From Canibacter zhuwentaonis (lineage in GTDB: Bacteria > Actinomycetota > Actinomycetes > Actinomycetales > Microbacteriaceae), in the NCBI RefSeq assembly GCF_018531145.1, contig NZ_JAHDSZ010000007.1, forward strand, positions 1 to 60,727: 60,727 nucleotides of DNA, written 5' to 3'. The notes under the pieces are model-generated. The model was given only the letters and a program-made list of their open reading frames with translations, was not told the origin of the DNA and ran no database searches. Positions 45,925-56,620 of the stretch are shown piece after piece; position 1 is the stretch's first letter; each line of letters begins with the position of its first letter. The translations under genes and the position numbers were made by a program.

Positions 45925-48363
45925 ATGGGAAAATACGAACCGGACGTGAATGGCAACATTAACTCGGCAGCCACGGAGCAGGTGGTTAGCAAGCTTGTGA
46001 GTGGTCTTAACGAGCCACAAAAACGGGCTGTTGAGTCGCGCAGTAAAGCACTTTTGGTGGTTGCCGGTGCGGGGTCGGGTAAAACGCGCGTGCTCACTCA
46101 CAGAATCGCTCACATGATTGCCACGAGAGATGCCTATCCGGGGCAGATTCTTGCGATCACGTTCACAAACAAAGCGGCTAACGAAATGAAAAGTCGTATT
46201 AACAACCTGCTCGGTGAGAGCGCGCGCGGTATTTGGGTGCATACTTTTCACTCCGCTTGCGCGCGTATTTTGCGCGAGCTTGAAAACGCCGAAAGGCTCG
46301 GCTACAACCGCAATTTCACGATTTACAGCACTTCTGATGCGGCAGCCCTGGTTAAGAAAATAATTTCCGATTTGCGTTTTAGAAACTATGATTTTACCGC
46401 GAAACAGGTTAGCGGGAGAATCTCGAAACTGAAAAACGAGCTGATAACATGGCAAAAATACGCCGACAGCCTAGGCTCTAAATCAGAAGACGACAATCTG
46501 TTCATCGAAATATTTAAGCTTTACACGGAACAGCTGCAACAGGCGAACGCCTTAGATTTTGACGATCTAATCGGGCAGACTATGCACCTGTTTGAGCACT
46601 TTCCAGACGTTCTCGCGCGCTACCAGAAACGGTTTAGGCGGATTCTCGTTGACGAGTATCAAGACACAAATGTTGCGCAGTACCTGTTAATTAAAAAACT
46701 CACAAAACCGCTGCTGCTTAGCAACGTTGGAGGTGCTTGGGGAGATGAGCTTTACACAACAAATCCCGCTGCGTTGACGGTTGTTGGTGATTCTGATCAG
46801 TCTATTTACGCTTTCCGCGGTGCGGATATTAGAAACATACTGCGCTTTGAAGAAGACTTTGAAGATGCAGAGGTTGTTAAACTCGAGCAAAATTACCGAT
46901 CAACCCAAAATATCCTCAGCGCGGCTAATGCCGTGCTGAATGTGAATATAAAAGCCCCCACTAAAAAACTCTGGACGGAAGCTGGAGACGGCTCTAAAAT
47001 TATCGGCTACACGGGTTCTTCTCCCCGTGGTGAGGCTGCTTTTGTTGCGGATGAAATAGTAGGACTGCACGAGCGCGGCACAGCTTACAAAGATATAGCG
47101 GTGCTCTATCGGGTTAACTCGCTAACGCAGTCGCTTGAAGAGCAGCTAGTTCGATCCGGGGTGCCGTATCAAATTATCGGCGGCACCAGGTTTTATGATC
47201 GCGCAGAGGTTAAAGATATGCTCGCGTATCTGATGAACATTATTAACCCGTACGATCCGATTTCCTTCCTGCGACTACTAGCTGCGCCCCGCCGCGGCAT
47301 AGGAAAGGTTACCGCGGGCAAAATCGTGCAGTTCAAAGAGCAGCAACAGCTCGATTTTCACACCGCTATGCAGCGCGCCGATGAGGCGGGAGTTGCGGCG
47401 GGAGCGGGTAAAAAGCTCTGCCGGCTGGGTGACTTTTTAAGTGAATTACGCGCTGCAACGCTTGCAGAAAACGAGTCGGGCAGAATGCAGGCGGGAGAGA
47501 TTCTGCAGCGGATAATTTCTGAAACAAAATATACTGAGATCCTGCGCGGTGATAACGCCAGCCCCGAGCACGAGTCACGGGCTGAAAACGTTGCAGAGCT
47601 GCTCGCGCTCACAAAACAGTTTGATGCCGCAAATCCAGATGCGGGACTGCAAGATTTTCTAACCGAAGTGAGTCTTTACGCAACGGCGGCAGATGTTGAG
47701 AGCGACAGCGGCGCAGTATCTTTGATGACCCTGCATAGCGCAAAAGGGCTTGAGTTTAAGATTGTGTTCCTGGTAGGAGTTGAAGAGGGCATAATACCCC
47801 ATAGAATGGCTGGTGACTCTAAAGAGGCTATCGATGAAGAGCGGCGGCTTATGTACGTTGGTGTAACCCGCGCAGAAGAACAACTGTACTTAACAAGAGC
47901 CGAAAATCGTTCGCAGTATGGATGGTCTGGAGAGTTAAGCGGGCTGTCACGCTTTATACTGGGTGTTCCTGCGGAGATTATAGACTGGCGTGGCGAAGAC
48001 CGGCTGGAATTTTTTACCGGTGGCAAAATGAATCGTATGCGTGAGGTCGCGCGTGTATACGGGGCTACGAAACAGGTCGGCGCTGCTTGGAAGATGAGAA
48101 AAGCTCACGATAATCTTGACACAAAGAAAGACGGTAAGACTAGAGCAAAAATCGAGTTTCCAAACATGATCGGTGCTGAGGGCGTGCGTGGCAATGCGGC
48201 GCAGGAGTTTGCTGTCGGTGACTGGATAGAGCATCCCAAATACGGTAAAGGGCGGATAGATAAATTCACCGGCTCTGGTAGTAAAACGGTTGCGGATATC
48301 CATTTTGACTCTGTTGGGTTGAAGCGAATTCTGCCCGCGCTGATCCGCCTTAAAAAACTCTGA
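45925..48363 (+). CDS. pcrA: ATP-dependent DNA helicase PcrA/UvrD
   Basis: A superfamily 1A 3'-5' helicase for repair and for clearing blocked replication. The 812-aa protein contains NEPQKRAV (Q motif), Walker A AGAGSGKT, motif Ia AITFTNKAANEMK, Walker B VDEYQDTN, motif III VVGDSDQSIYAFRGA, LEQNYRST (motif IV), TLHSAKGLEF (motif V) and YVGVTRAEEQLYLTRA (motif VI). The C-terminal tail (WIEHPKYGKGRI) is typical of PcrA and binds RNA polymerase in related species. ATG at 45925 is chosen over an upstream GTG at 45895 because the -10 box lies between them. Confidence 0.98.
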   Translation: MGKYEPDVNGNINSAATEQVVSKLVSGLNEPQKRAVESRSKALLVVAGAGSGKTRVLTHRIAHMIATRDAYPGQILAITFTNKAANEMKSRINNLLGESARGIWVHTFHSACARILRELENAERLGYNRNFTIYSTSDAAALVKKIISDLRFRNYDFTAKQVSGRISKLKNELITWQKYADSLGSKSEDDNLFIEIFKLYTEQLQQANALDFDDLIGQTMHLFEHFPDVLARYQKRFRRILVDEYQDTNVAQYLLIKKLTKPLLLSNVGGAWGDELYTTNPAALTVVGDSDQSIYAFRGADIRNILRFEEDFEDAEVVKLEQNYRSTQNILSAANAVLNVNIKAPTKKLWTEAGDGSKIIGYTGSSPRGEAAFVADEIVGLHERGTAYKDIAVLYRVNSLTQSLEEQLVRSGVPYQIIGGTRFYDRAEVKDMLAYLMNIINPYDPISFLRLLAAPRRGIGKVTAGKIVQFKEQQQLDFHTAMQRADEAGVAAGAGKKLCRLGDFLSELRAATLAENESGRMQAGEILQRIISETKYTEILRGDNASPEHESRAENVAELLALTKQFDAANPDAGLQDFLTEVSLYATAADVESDSGAVSLMTLHSAKGLEFKIVFLVGVEEGIIPHRMAGDSKEAIDEERRLMYVGVTRAEEQLYLTRAENRSQYGWSGELSGLSRFILGVPAEIIDWRGEDRLEFFTGGKMNRMREVARVYGATKQVGAAWKMRKAHDNLDTKKDGKTRAKIEFPNMIGAEGVRGNAAQEFAVGDWIEHPKYGKGRIDKFTGSGSKTVADIHFDSVGLKRILPALIRLKKL

Positions 48364-48465
48364 AAAAGAGGGCTATGCTCTAGTTTTTAGGGTGTAGCCT
48401 GGTACTTAGGTATAAAAAACTGAGTGGACACAACAGTGCCCGCTCCCTGACTGATAAGGAACAGT

Positions 48466-49632
48466 GTGGATCTATACGAATACCAAGCAAGGGACATTTT
48501 CGAAAAGCACGGAGTTCCTGTGCTTCCCGGAATTATTGCTGACACTCCGGAGGCTGCGGGCGCAGCCGCAGCGAAGATCGGGGGTGTGGTGGTCGTAAAA
48601 GCTCAGGTGAAGACCGGCGGTCGTGGTAAGGCTGGCGGTGTTAAAGTTGCGCGCAATGCGGCAGCTGCCGAGCAAGCGGCGCGCGAGATTTTAGGGCTTG
48701 ATATTAAGGGTCATAAAGTGCAACGGGTGATGGTTGCCGCCGGTGCAAACATAGCGCAGGAGATGTATTTTTCGGTGCTGCTCGACAGGGCGAATCGCTC
48801 ACTGCTGGCGCTCTGCAGCGCGCAGGGAGGTGTTGAGATTGAGCAGCTGGCAGCTGAGAATCCCGACGCTCTGGCGAAGGTGGAGGTTGATCCGCTTGTG
48901 GGTATAAACGCTGAAAAAGCTCTCGAAATAGCTAAAAAAGCGGGATTTGAAGAGTCGCTGCTTGTAAAAGTGGCATCCGTTTTTGAGCGTCTCTACAAAG
49001 TTTATGAGTCTGAAGATGCAACCCTAGTTGAGGTTAATCCGCTTGTGATTACCGCTGAGGGCGATGTTATCGCGCTTGACGGCAAAGTTTCACTCGATGA
49101 AAACGCCGAGTTTAGGCAGCCAAAACACGCTGCTCTGGCGGATTCTGCCGCGACCGATCCGCTCGAGCAGAAAGCTAAAGAGCTGGATCTTAACTACGTG
49201 AAACTTGATGGTGAAATTGGCGTTATCGGCAACGGAGCGGGGCTTGTAATGTCCACGCTCGACGTTGTTGCTTATGCTGGCAGCAAGCACGGTGGTGTTA
49301 AACCCGCTAACTTCCTAGATATTGGCGGCGGGGCATCCGCAACGGTAATGGCCAACGGGCTTGGTATTATTTTGAGCGATCCGCAAGTTAAGAGTGTGTT
49401 TGTGAACGTATTTGGTGGTATTACAAGCTGTGATGCGGTGGCAAACGGTATCGTCGCAGCCCTTGAAAAACTCGGCGACGTCGCCAACAAGCCGCTCGTT
49501 GTGCGCCTAGACGGCAACAATGCTGCGACCGGGCAGGAGATTCTTGCGGGTATTAACCATCCGCTGGTTACGCTAATGCCAACAATGGATGCGGGTGCTG
49601 ATAAAGCAGCCGAGCTGGCACACATCGCGTAA
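48466..49632 (+). CDS. sucC: Succinyl-CoA ligase beta subunit
   Basis: The nucleotide-binding subunit of succinyl-CoA synthetase, which makes ATP (or GTP) from succinyl-CoA in the TCA cycle. The 388-aa protein has the ATP-grasp start [33 protein letters not shown], the central VEVNPLV and the C-terminal [15 protein letters not shown] start with AAGGA upstream. A TATAAA box at about 48411 could be its promoter. It is followed 29 nt later by sucD. Confidence 0.98.
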   Translation: MDLYEYQARDIFEKHGVPVLPGIIADTPEAAGAAAAKIGGVVVVKAQVKTGGRGKAGGVKVARNAAAAEQAAREILGLDIKGHKVQRVMVAAGANIAQEMYFSVLLDRANRSLLALCSAQGGVEIEQLAAENPDALAKVEVDPLVGINAEKALEIAKKAGFEESLLVKVASVFERLYKVYESEDATLVEVNPLVITAEGDVIALDGKVSLDENAEFRQPKHAALADSAATDPLEQKAKELDLNYVKLDGEIGVIGNGAGLVMSTLDVVAYAGSKHGGVKPANFLDIGGGASATVMANGLGIILSDPQVKSVFVNVFGGITSCDAVANGIVAALEKLGDVANKPLVVRLDGNNAATGQEILAGINHPLVTLMPTMDAGADKAAELAHIA

Positions 49633-49661
49633 GTTACGTAAAGATTTAGGAGAGCAACAAA

Positions 49662-50564
49662 ATGTCTATTTTTATTAACAAAGATTCTAAGGTCATCGTG
49701 CAGGGTATAACCGGCGGTGAGGGCAGCAAGCACACCGCGCGGATGCTTGCCGCCGGAACCCAGATTGTCGGGGGTGTGAACGCGAGAAAAGCAGGCACCG
49801 TGGTAACTCATACTGACAGCGCAGGAAAAGAAATTGAGCTGCCAGTGTTTGGCAGCGTCGCAGCAGCTATACAGCAGACGGGCGCAACAGTGTCGGTCGC
49901 TTTTGTGCCACCGGCGTTCACAAAAGACGCAGCCTTTGAAGCTATTGATGCGGGTATTGAACTGCTCGTTATTATCACCGAGGGTGTGCCCGTTAAAGAC
50001 AGTGCAGAGCTGTGGGCGTATGCGAAATCAAAGGGCAACAAGACGCGAATTATCGGCCCAAACTGCCCGGGAATTATCACCCCAACCGAGGCGCTAGCGG
50101 GGATCACGCCGGCGGATATTACGGGCAAGGGTTCGATCGGTCTGGTGTCAAAATCTGGCACGCTGACATACCAGATGATGTTCGAGCTGAAAGATATCGG
50201 GTTCTCAACCGCGATCGGAATCGGCGGCGACCCGATTATCGGCACAACTCACATTGACGCGCTGCAGGCTTTCGAAGCGGATCCTGAAACCAAGGCTATT
50301 GTGATGATCGGTGAAATCGGTGGTGACGCAGAAGAGCGAGCCGCTGAGTTCATTAAAAACAACGTGACAAAACCCGTTGTGGGTTACGTTGCAGGCTTCA
50401 CCGCTCCAGAAGGTAAGACAATGGGGCACGCAGGCGCTATTGTCTCAGGCTCAGCTGGCACAGCACAGGCGAAAAAAGAGGCCTTAGAGGCAGCTGGTGT
50501 GCGTGTTGGTAAAACACCGACAGAAACGGCAGAGCTGATGCGCGAAATTATTAGTAAGCTCTAA
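49662..50564 (+). CDS. sucD: Succinyl-CoA ligase alpha subunit
   Basis: The CoA-binding and phosphohistidine-carrying subunit of succinyl-CoA synthetase, 300 aa. [18 protein letters not shown] is the CoA-binding start; the phosphorylated His is in [21 protein letters not shown] before the ATG. It ends the sucCD operon at a strong two-way terminator. The reverse-strand gene beyond is isocitrate dehydrogenase, another TCA-cycle gene. Confidence 0.98.
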   Translation: MSIFINKDSKVIVQGITGGEGSKHTARMLAAGTQIVGGVNARKAGTVVTHTDSAGKEIELPVFGSVAAAIQQTGATVSVAFVPPAFTKDAAFEAIDAGIELLVIITEGVPVKDSAELWAYAKSKGNKTRIIGPNCPGIITPTEALAGITPADITGKGSIGLVSKSGTLTYQMMFELKDIGFSTAIGIGGDPIIGTTHIDALQAFEADPETKAIVMIGEIGGDAEERAAEFIKNNVTKPVVGYVAGFTAPEGKTMGHAGAIVSGSAGTAQAKKEALEAAGVRVGKTPTETAELMREIISKL

Positions 50565-50578
50565 GCTGCGCGGTTAAT

Positions 50579-50617
50579 TAAAAACGTCTCGGCAGAGATT
50601 ATGCCGAGACGTTTTAT
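50579..50617. terminator. Bidirectional terminator between sucD and icd
   Basis: AAAACGTCTCGGC and GCCGAGACGTTTT form a 13-bp perfect stem with A and T runs on the two sides. Confidence 0.92.
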
Positions 50618-50641
50618 TAACTAATTTAAGCAGACTTGCTT

Positions 50642-52831
50642 TTAAACACTCGCGACTATCTTGTTGAAGGTTATAGATGGGCGCATAACATCGTCCGTTA
50701 GCTGCTTGTTAACGCGGTAGTATCCGCCAAGCTGCGCGGGATTACCCTGCGGCGCAATAAGCTCGCGCATAATCGCCTCAGTTTGCGCAACAAGTTCTGC
50801 CGCGATCGGCGCAAAGTGAGCCGCGGTTTTCTCGCACTCGCGCTGCGCGGCAAGTTCTTCCGCCCAGAATCGCGCTAGCCAAAAATGGCTGCCGCGGTTG
50901 TCAAGCTCGCCGGTTTTACGCGACGGTGATTTGTTCTCGTTAAGGAATCTCGCTGTAGCACGCTCAAGTGCGCCGGCTAGCACGTCCGCTCCCGCATAAC
51001 GCAGTGACTCCGCGAGCGCCATAAACTCACCGAGCGAATCCCAGCGCAGATGGTTTTCCGCTGTGAGCTGCGCAACGTGTTTCGGCGCGGATCCGCCAGC
51101 CCCCGTCTCATACAGCCCGCCTCCTGCGAGCAGCGGCACAACCGAGAGCATTTTTGCGCTCGTGCCAAGCTCTATAATCGGGAACAAGTCAGTGTTATAG
51201 TCGCGCAGCACGTTGCCGGTTACCGAGATGGTGTCTTTGCCCTGGCGCATTCGCGTTACAGAAACCTGTGTTGCGCTTGCCGGATCGAGAATCTGGATGT
51301 CAAGACCGTCAGTGTTGTGCTCTGCGAGATACTCCCGCACTTTTTTGATGATCTCAGCATCGTGCGCCCGGTTCTCGTCGAGCCAGAAAATCGCCGGGGT
51401 GCTGGTTGCTCGCGCGCGTGCAACCGCGAGTTTCACCCAGTCGCGCACGCTCGCATCTTTTGTCTGGCAGGCGCGCCAAATATCACCGCGGCTCACTTTG
51501 TGAGCGAGCACAACCTCGCCGCGCTTGTTGATAACCTCAACAACACCGCAGCTTGGCATCCTGAAGGTTTTATCGTGCGAGCCGTATTCTTCTGCCTTTT
51601 TAGCCATTAGACCGACGTTTGGCACGCTGCCGATGGTGCGCGGATCGTACGCTCCGTGCTGTTTGCAATCGGCTATTACCGTGCTGTAAATGCCCGCATA
51701 CGAGGAGTCGGGGATAACTGCGAGCGTGTCCTGCTCTGAACCCTGCGCGTTCCACATTTTGCCGCCGCCACGAATCATAGCAGGCATTGAAGCGTCCACA
51801 ATAACATCGCTTGGCACGTGCAGGTTGGTGATGCCGCGGTCGCTGTTCACCATCGCGAGAGCGCAGCGCTTCTCGGCTTCGGTGGTAAACGCCGCTTTAA
51901 TTTCCGCGCCGTTTTGCAGCTCCGCGAGCCCGTCTAGTAATGCGCCATAGCCGTTTTCACCGTTAAGCCCCGCAGCGGCGAGCTCTGCGCCGTACTTCTC
52001 GAAAGTTTCACGGAAATACGCGCGCACCACGTGCCCAAAAATAATCGGGTCAGAAACCTTCATCATCGTGGCCTTCAAGTGCACAGAGAAAAGCACTCTG
52101 GCATCCTGCGCCCGTGTAATGTTCTCCTGCAGGAAGTCATCCAGCGCGCTCACGCTCATAAAGGTTGCGTCTAGAATCTCGCCTGGCACGACCTCCAGAC
52201 CCGTTTTTAGCACGGTTTCTGTGCCGTCTTTTGCGGTGTGTTTGATTGTGAGTGTGTTAGCGTTCGCGAAGGTCACTGATTTTTCGTTGTGGAAAAAATC
52301 GCCGGCGCTCATGGTCGCCACGCTGGTTTGCGACTGCGCGCTCCACTCGCCCATGCTGTGCGGGTGCTTTTGCGCGTACTCTTTCACCGCCTGCGGTGCA
52401 CGGCGATCCGAGTTACCCTCGCGCAAAACGGGATTCACAGCGGATCCTTTAACGCTGTCATAGCGCGCGCGGATATCAGCTTCAGCCTCTGTTTGCGGCT
52501 CGTCAGGGTATTCAGGGAGCATCACACCCTGTTCGCGCAGTTCGGCAATTGCGGCTTTTAGCTGTGGCACAGACGCGGAAATGTTAGGAAGTTTAATAAT
52601 GTTGGCGCCCGGCTGTTTAGCGAGTGCGCTAAGCTCCTGCAGCGCATCCGTGACGCGCTGCGACTCTGGTAGCAGGTTGTTAAAGGCCGCGATTATGCGC
52701 CCTGCCAGGGAAATATCTTTAACGACTATCTCGATACCCGATGTTTTGGCAAAGGCCTTAACTATCGGCAAAAACGAATGGGTTGCAAGCATTGGTGCTT
52801 CGTCAGTATATGTGTAGTAGATCTTTTGCAA
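50642..52831 (-). CDS. icd: Isocitrate dehydrogenase, NADP-dependent, monomeric type
   Basis: Oxidises and decarboxylates isocitrate to 2-oxoglutarate. At 729 aa it is of the large monomeric class common in actinobacteria, not the 400-aa dimeric class. It shows [14 protein letters not shown] at the start, [23 protein letters not shown] and the C-terminal [20 protein letters not shown]. The start codon is TTG with AAGGAG upstream. The gene lies convergent with sucCD. Confidence 0.98.
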   Translation of the reverse strand: MQKIYYTYTDEAPMLATHSFLPIVKAFAKTSGIEIVVKDISLAGRIIAAFNNLLPESQRVTDALQELSALAKQPGANIIKLPNISASVPQLKAAIAELREQGVMLPEYPDEPQTEAEADIRARYDSVKGSAVNPVLREGNSDRRAPQAVKEYAQKHPHSMGEWSAQSQTSVATMSAGDFFHNEKSVTFANANTLTIKHTAKDGTETVLKTGLEVVPGEILDATFMSVSALDDFLQENITRAQDARVLFSVHLKATMMKVSDPIIFGHVVRAYFRETFEKYGAELAAAGLNGENGYGALLDGLAELQNGAEIKAAFTTEAEKRCALAMVNSDRGITNLHVPSDVIVDASMPAMIRGGGKMWNAQGSEQDTLAVIPDSSYAGIYSTVIADCKQHGAYDPRTIGSVPNVGLMAKKAEEYGSHDKTFRMPSCGVVEVINKRGEVVLAHKVSRGDIWRACQTKDASVRDWVKLAVARARATSTPAIFWLDENRAHDAEIIKKVREYLAEHNTDGLDIQILDPASATQVSVTRMRQGKDTISVTGNVLRDYNTDLFPIIELGTSAKMLSVVPLLAGGGLYETGAGGSAPKHVAQLTAENHLRWDSLGEFMALAESLRYAGADVLAGALERATARFLNENKSPSRKTGELDNRGSHFWLARFWAEELAAQRECEKTAAHFAPIAAELVAQTEAIMRELIAPQGNPAQLGGYYRVNKQLTDDVMRPSITFNKIVASV

Positions 52832-52951
52832 AACAGACTCCTTAAAAGCAATTTACCCAATCTAACCTATACCTTTTAGCTGGTGACGTGCTGGTTTGCT
52901 GCCGTTGCTTGTGGAGGGCTTGGTGTTTAGATCCGCCCAATCTCGGTTTAG

Positions 52952-52957
52952 TAGACT
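52952..52957 (+). promoter_or_regulatory. -10 box of the likely leaderless DUF6350 gene promoter
   Basis: TAGACT ends 8 nt before the ATG at 52966, with no Shine-Dalgarno. The preceding ATCCGCCCAATCT, C and GGTTTAG are nearly repeated at 44761. Confidence 0.45.
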
Positions 52958-52965
52958 TAACAGCG

Positions 52966-54555
52966 ATGAAATACTTGAGGGCGATGCTTTTTGCTGTGCT
53001 AGAAGCGTTTTTGGTGGGTCTTGGTAGTTTTGTGCTGATCGGGTTTCCTGCTCTCTTTATCGCGCTATTTTCTATTACCGCGAGTTTCGACCTCAAATTC
53101 GTGATCGTGATCACATCTGCTATCTGGCTGTGGGGGCACGCCCTGCCGCTCGAGTTCGAGGTTTCTGCGGGGCAAGCGATGGCGCTCGGGGCTGGCGAAT
53201 CCGCGATCACCTTCCCAGTTTCGCTGCCGTTGCTGGGAATTATGGCGATCACCGTGATCGGCGCGCTACGGGCGGGATATCGTGCGGCGGCGCAGGCTTC
53301 TGGCAGGCTGTCGCAGCTTGTTGCGGTGTGCGGTGGCGCTGTTTGCGGCTTTGCGATAGTTGCGGTCGTTGCTGCGGGCTTCGGGCAGCCGCTGGGCGCT
53401 GCCCCTGTGAGCTGGCTGGTTGTAAAACCGGTGCTGTTTTTTAGCGGATCATTCCTCGCTGGTGTGCTTTTGGGGGAGCGCATCAGGCTTGCGCGGCTGT
53501 TTGAGAGCAGAATATTACCGCTGGTGGATTCTGAAAAGTGGGTTTTCTGGGTTTCACCGCTGCGTTTTGCGCCGCGTATTTGTGCGGCGTTGGCGGCTGT
53601 TTTTGTGACTATTGCGGGGGTTGGGTTTGGACTCGCGTTGGCGCTTCACGCGACGGATTTTCTGCGCCTGAGTCAGAGTTTGCACCTTGACTGGCTGGGT
53701 GTTTTAGCGTTCTGGATGCTGCACGCCCTGTTTTTACCGACGGTTTTGCTGTGGACGCTCGCGTGGTTTAGCGGCGCGGGATTTATGATCGACACTGCAA
53801 CTGCTTTTTCGCCCTTTATGGCGGATCGTGCAACCCTTCCGGCGCTGCCGCTGTTTGGGGTGATTCCTGATAGCTGGGGTGAGCTTGGGTTTCTCGCGCC
53901 CCTCACGTTTGTTGCGGGTGCTGTGCTCATCGGTGTTTTAGCGGATAAACACCTAAAAAATTTGCACAGTCTGCAAAAACTGTGCGTTGTAGGTGCTGTT
54001 GGGTTTGTTTTGTTTTTGGTTTTTGTGTGGAGTTTCAGCTTGGCAACCGGCGCTATAGGGCCGGCGAAGTTCACCCTTACCGGTCCGAACCCTTGGCAGA
54101 CGAGTTCGCTGTTGACGGCGCAGGCACTGCTTGGGTTGGGATGCGGATTTTTTGTGCCCGATGCTGTGCGGCGCGGGATTGAGTGGGGTAAAACAGGTTT
54201 TGGGTCTGATTTTACGGAGCTTGGTGGGGTGCGTAGTACGCGCGGTGTGAGTGGCGTGCGTGGCGAGCGCGAGCTTGCAGGCTATCGCGACACAGGCGAT
54301 TTCGTGTATGAATACGACGATAACATCCTGGCAGAAGGTTTAGAGAGCGGCTATCTTTACGAGGATGAATCATCTGTTGAGGCGGGCACTGCGAAAGAAG
54401 CCGAGCCGTTTGCAGCAGCGGAGCAACTGGGAGGTAAGTCGTTTACGGAGAGTGCCCAGCGTAAAGGGAGTCCGTTAACGCGGGCAGGCGCTTTGAAAAC
54501 AGCAGTGCCGCGCGCCGAGCCGAGCCATCTAAAGAAACAAGCGGACGAGCTGTAG
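52966..54555 (+). CDS. DUF6350 family membrane protein
   Basis: A 529-aa polytopic membrane protein with about nine to ten hydrophobic segments over the first 390 residues, then a long charged C-terminal tail (about 400-529) with an acidic Tyr-rich patch (YDDNILAEGLESGYLYEDE). The position between sucCD and purN-purH matches the DUF6350 proteins of actinobacteria, which have been linked to cell division membranes (PerM) in mycobacteria; that role is not shown here. ATG at 52966 is favoured because a -10 box lies just before it; an extension to 52888 would cross it. Confidence 0.83.
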   Translation: MKYLRAMLFAVLEAFLVGLGSFVLIGFPALFIALFSITASFDLKFVIVITSAIWLWGHALPLEFEVSAGQAMALGAGESAITFPVSLPLLGIMAITVIGALRAGYRAAAQASGRLSQLVAVCGGAVCGFAIVAVVAAGFGQPLGAAPVSWLVVKPVLFFSGSFLAGVLLGERIRLARLFESRILPLVDSEKWVFWVSPLRFAPRICAALAAVFVTIAGVGFGLALALHATDFLRLSQSLHLDWLGVLAFWMLHALFLPTVLLWTLAWFSGAGFMIDTATAFSPFMADRATLPALPLFGVIPDSWGELGFLAPLTFVAGAVLIGVLADKHLKNLHSLQKLCVVGAVGFVLFLVFVWSFSLATGAIGPAKFTLTGPNPWQTSSLLTAQALLGLGCGFFVPDAVRRGIEWGKTGFGSDFTELGGVRSTRGVSGVRGERELAGYRDTGDFVYEYDDNILAEGLESGYLYEDESSVEAGTAKEAEPFAAAEQLGGKSFTESAQRKGSPLTRAGALKTAVPRAEPSHLKKQADEL

Positions 54556-54567
54556 GTGTGGTGTAAA

Positions 54568-56019
54568 GTGCGTATTGCGTTTGTAATTGACTATTCTTTA
54601 ACCTATTTGGGCGGGGCGCAGAGCGCGTTCCTGGATCAAGCAGCTGCACTGCGACAGTCCGGACACGAGATCGTGATTATCGCACCCGATATGCCGCTGG
54701 GTTTCGCGGGCGAGTCGCCTGGGGATGAATTACCCGACCACAAATCGCACGGGCACGAGTCTGCAACACACAAACCTGAAACGGGTGAGTTTGCTGTGTG
54801 TGAGCCCGCAGCGGGCGAGTCTTTCAGCCCTAATCGGTCTGACTCCGCCGCCGCGCAGCTCGCCTCCGCATACGATTTTGTCACGGTCGCAAGCGCAGGC
54901 ACAATTCCGGTTCTGGGGCTGCCCCTGATCCGCAATACCGCGCGTCTGCGTGCGCGGCTGAAACGTCTTTTACAGCATAAAAACATTGACATTGTGCACT
55001 CGCATTCTGAGTTTGGGCTTACCACGGCCGCGCGCGAGGTAGCCGCGCAGCTGGGCGTGCCAACCGTGTTTACCGTGCATACGTTTTTCTGGCAGGCGCG
55101 TCTGCGCGGGGTGTTCGACCTGTGCGCGGCGGGCGCGGTGCGCGCGTTCGCGCGTTTCATAACCGGCTCGTCGGTGTCGCGCCCGTCCCTCACACGCGCC
55201 CGCGCTGACAACGCGCTGCGCGCCATCACGCTGCAGCAGGCGCTGGCGGCGGATCTTGTGGTTAGCCCGTCTACTCACCAGCGTTTTTGTTTGCAGCAGG
55301 CGGGGGTTGAAAATGTTGTTGTGCTGCCAAACCCGATGTCGCCGGCGGGTTTTGATATGTGCGCAGATCGCGAGCCTGAGCGCGCCGGGCAGCCTCACGA
55401 CACAGCGGGCATCTGGCAGCGCGGCGAGCCGGCGGGCGCAGGGCAAGTTCACGGGTCAGCGGATGCTTGGCAGCCGCCGCTGCGCCTTGTCTGGGTTGGG
55501 CGTGTTGTGCCTGAAAAGCGCCTGCTCGAGTTTCTCGCCGGGTTCAAACTAGCGTGCCAGAAGCACGGGCAGGCTAATTTTAAGCTCACAGTCGTGGGCG
55601 AGGGCGAGCTGCTATCCCGCGCAAAAAGGGCTGCGGCGCAGCTGCCGGTCGTGTTCACCGGCAGGCTCACGCGAGAGCAGGTGCGGGCGCAAATGGAGCG
55701 CGCACACGCTGTTGTGCTGAGCAGCTACGGCTTCGACAATCAGCCAGTGACGGTGGTTGAGGCTGTCAGTCTGTTCCGACCTGTGGTGCTGTGCGATCCG
55801 CTAATTACTGAGGGGCTAACGGCGGGCAGCGGAATCTATGCGGCCGGTGAAACCCCCTGTGATTTCGCGCGGTTACTGGGCGAGCTGCTTGCCGAACCGG
55901 AGCGTTTGCAGCGGGCGGCGCTGGCGACGCGGCAGGATCGAGAGGTTTTTTATCCGCACATATTCTGTGAGAAACTTGTTGCAGAGTATCGCGGTTTGTG
56001 CGTTGGCAAGGTGGTTTAG
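54568..56019 (+). CDS. Glycosyltransferase family 4 protein
   Basis: A GT-B-fold retaining glycosyltransferase that would transfer a sugar from a nucleotide donor to a lipid or protein. N-terminal MRIAFVIDYSLTYLGGAQSA and the C-terminal domain VWVGRVVPEKRLLEFL, VFTGRLTREQV and the donor-site VTVVEAVSLFRPVVL fit GT4. GTG at 54568 is preferred to 54556 because AGGTG lies before it. The 483-aa protein carries two inserts: an acidic His-rich stretch at about residues 51-90 inside the N-domain, and a linker with two copies of an AGQ(P/V)H-5 nt-like unit (AGQPHDTAGIWQ, AGQVHGSADAWQ) between domains. It is adjacent to purN (stop and start abut). Confidence 0.88.
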   Translation: MRIAFVIDYSLTYLGGAQSAFLDQAAALRQSGHEIVIIAPDMPLGFAGESPGDELPDHKSHGHESATHKPETGEFAVCEPAAGESFSPNRSDSAAAQLASAYDFVTVASAGTIPVLGLPLIRNTARLRARLKRLLQHKNIDIVHSHSEFGLTTAAREVAAQLGVPTVFTVHTFFWQARLRGVFDLCAAGAVRAFARFITGSSVSRPSLTRARADNALRAITLQQALAADLVVSPSTHQRFCLQQAGVENVVVLPNPMSPAGFDMCADREPERAGQPHDTAGIWQRGEPAGAGQVHGSADAWQPPLRLVWVGRVVPEKRLLEFLAGFKLACQKHGQANFKLTVVGEGELLSRAKRAAAQLPVVFTGRLTREQVRAQMERAHAVVLSSYGFDNQPVTVVEAVSLFRPVVLCDPLITEGLTAGSGIYAAGETPCDFARLLGELLAEPERLQRAALATRQDREVFYPHIFCEKLVAEYRGLCVGKVV

Positions 56020-56616
56020 ATGCTGAATATTGTTGTGTTGATTTCTGGCGGGGGCAGTAATTTGCGGGCGCTTTTGGAGCGCGCGGCACGCCCCGATGCT
56101 GGCTACAGAATTGTTGCTGTTGGCGCGGATAATCAAGCCGCAGGGTTGCAGCATGCGGCAGATTTTGGGGTGCCGAGTTTTGTTGTGTCGCCGACTGATT
56201 TTGCGGATAGACAAGCCTGGGGGCGCGCACTCGCCGCGAAAATAGTGGCGTGCGGCATCTCGAAAGATGCGGGGCTGATCGTTTCTGCCGGGTTTATGCG
56301 TGTTTTACCCGCGGATTTTGTGCACGAGTTTACGCCACGCATTATTAACACGCATCCGGCTCTGTTGCCGCTGTTTCCAGGCGCGCACGCGGTAGAGGAT
56401 GCGCTCGCGGCGGGCGCAACCAAGACCGGCGCAACAGTGCATTTTGTTGACGAGGGCGTGGATACCGGAAGAACCATTGCGCAGTGTGAGGTTGATATTC
56501 TGCAGGGTGAAACCGTTGCGGTTGTGCACGAGAAAATCAAGGTTGTTGAGCGGCAGCTGCTCGTCGATGTTGTGCAGGATATCGCCACGGGCAAAATTGC
56601 GTTATTAGCGGATTAG
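56020..56616 (+). CDS. purN: Phosphoribosylglycinamide formyltransferase
   Basis: Transfers the formyl group from 10-formyl-THF to GAR in purine synthesis. The 198-aa protein has ISGGGSNLRALLE at the start, the active-site region INTHPALLPLFPGAHAVEDAL with Asn and His, and HFVDEGVDTGRTIAQ with the catalytic Asp. Its ATG follows the glycosyltransferase stop directly. The next purine gene, purH, lies 222 nt on with its own likely promoter (TAGAAT at 56803-56808). Confidence 0.97.
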   Translation: MLNIVVLISGGGSNLRALLERAARPDAGYRIVAVGADNQAAGLQHAADFGVPSFVVSPTDFADRQAWGRALAAKIVACGISKDAGLIVSAGFMRVLPADFVHEFTPRIINTHPALLPLFPGAHAVEDALAAGATKTGATVHFVDEGVDTGRTIAQCEVDILQGETVAVVHEKIKVVERQLLVDVVQDIATGKIALLAD

Positions 56617-56620
56617 TTTT

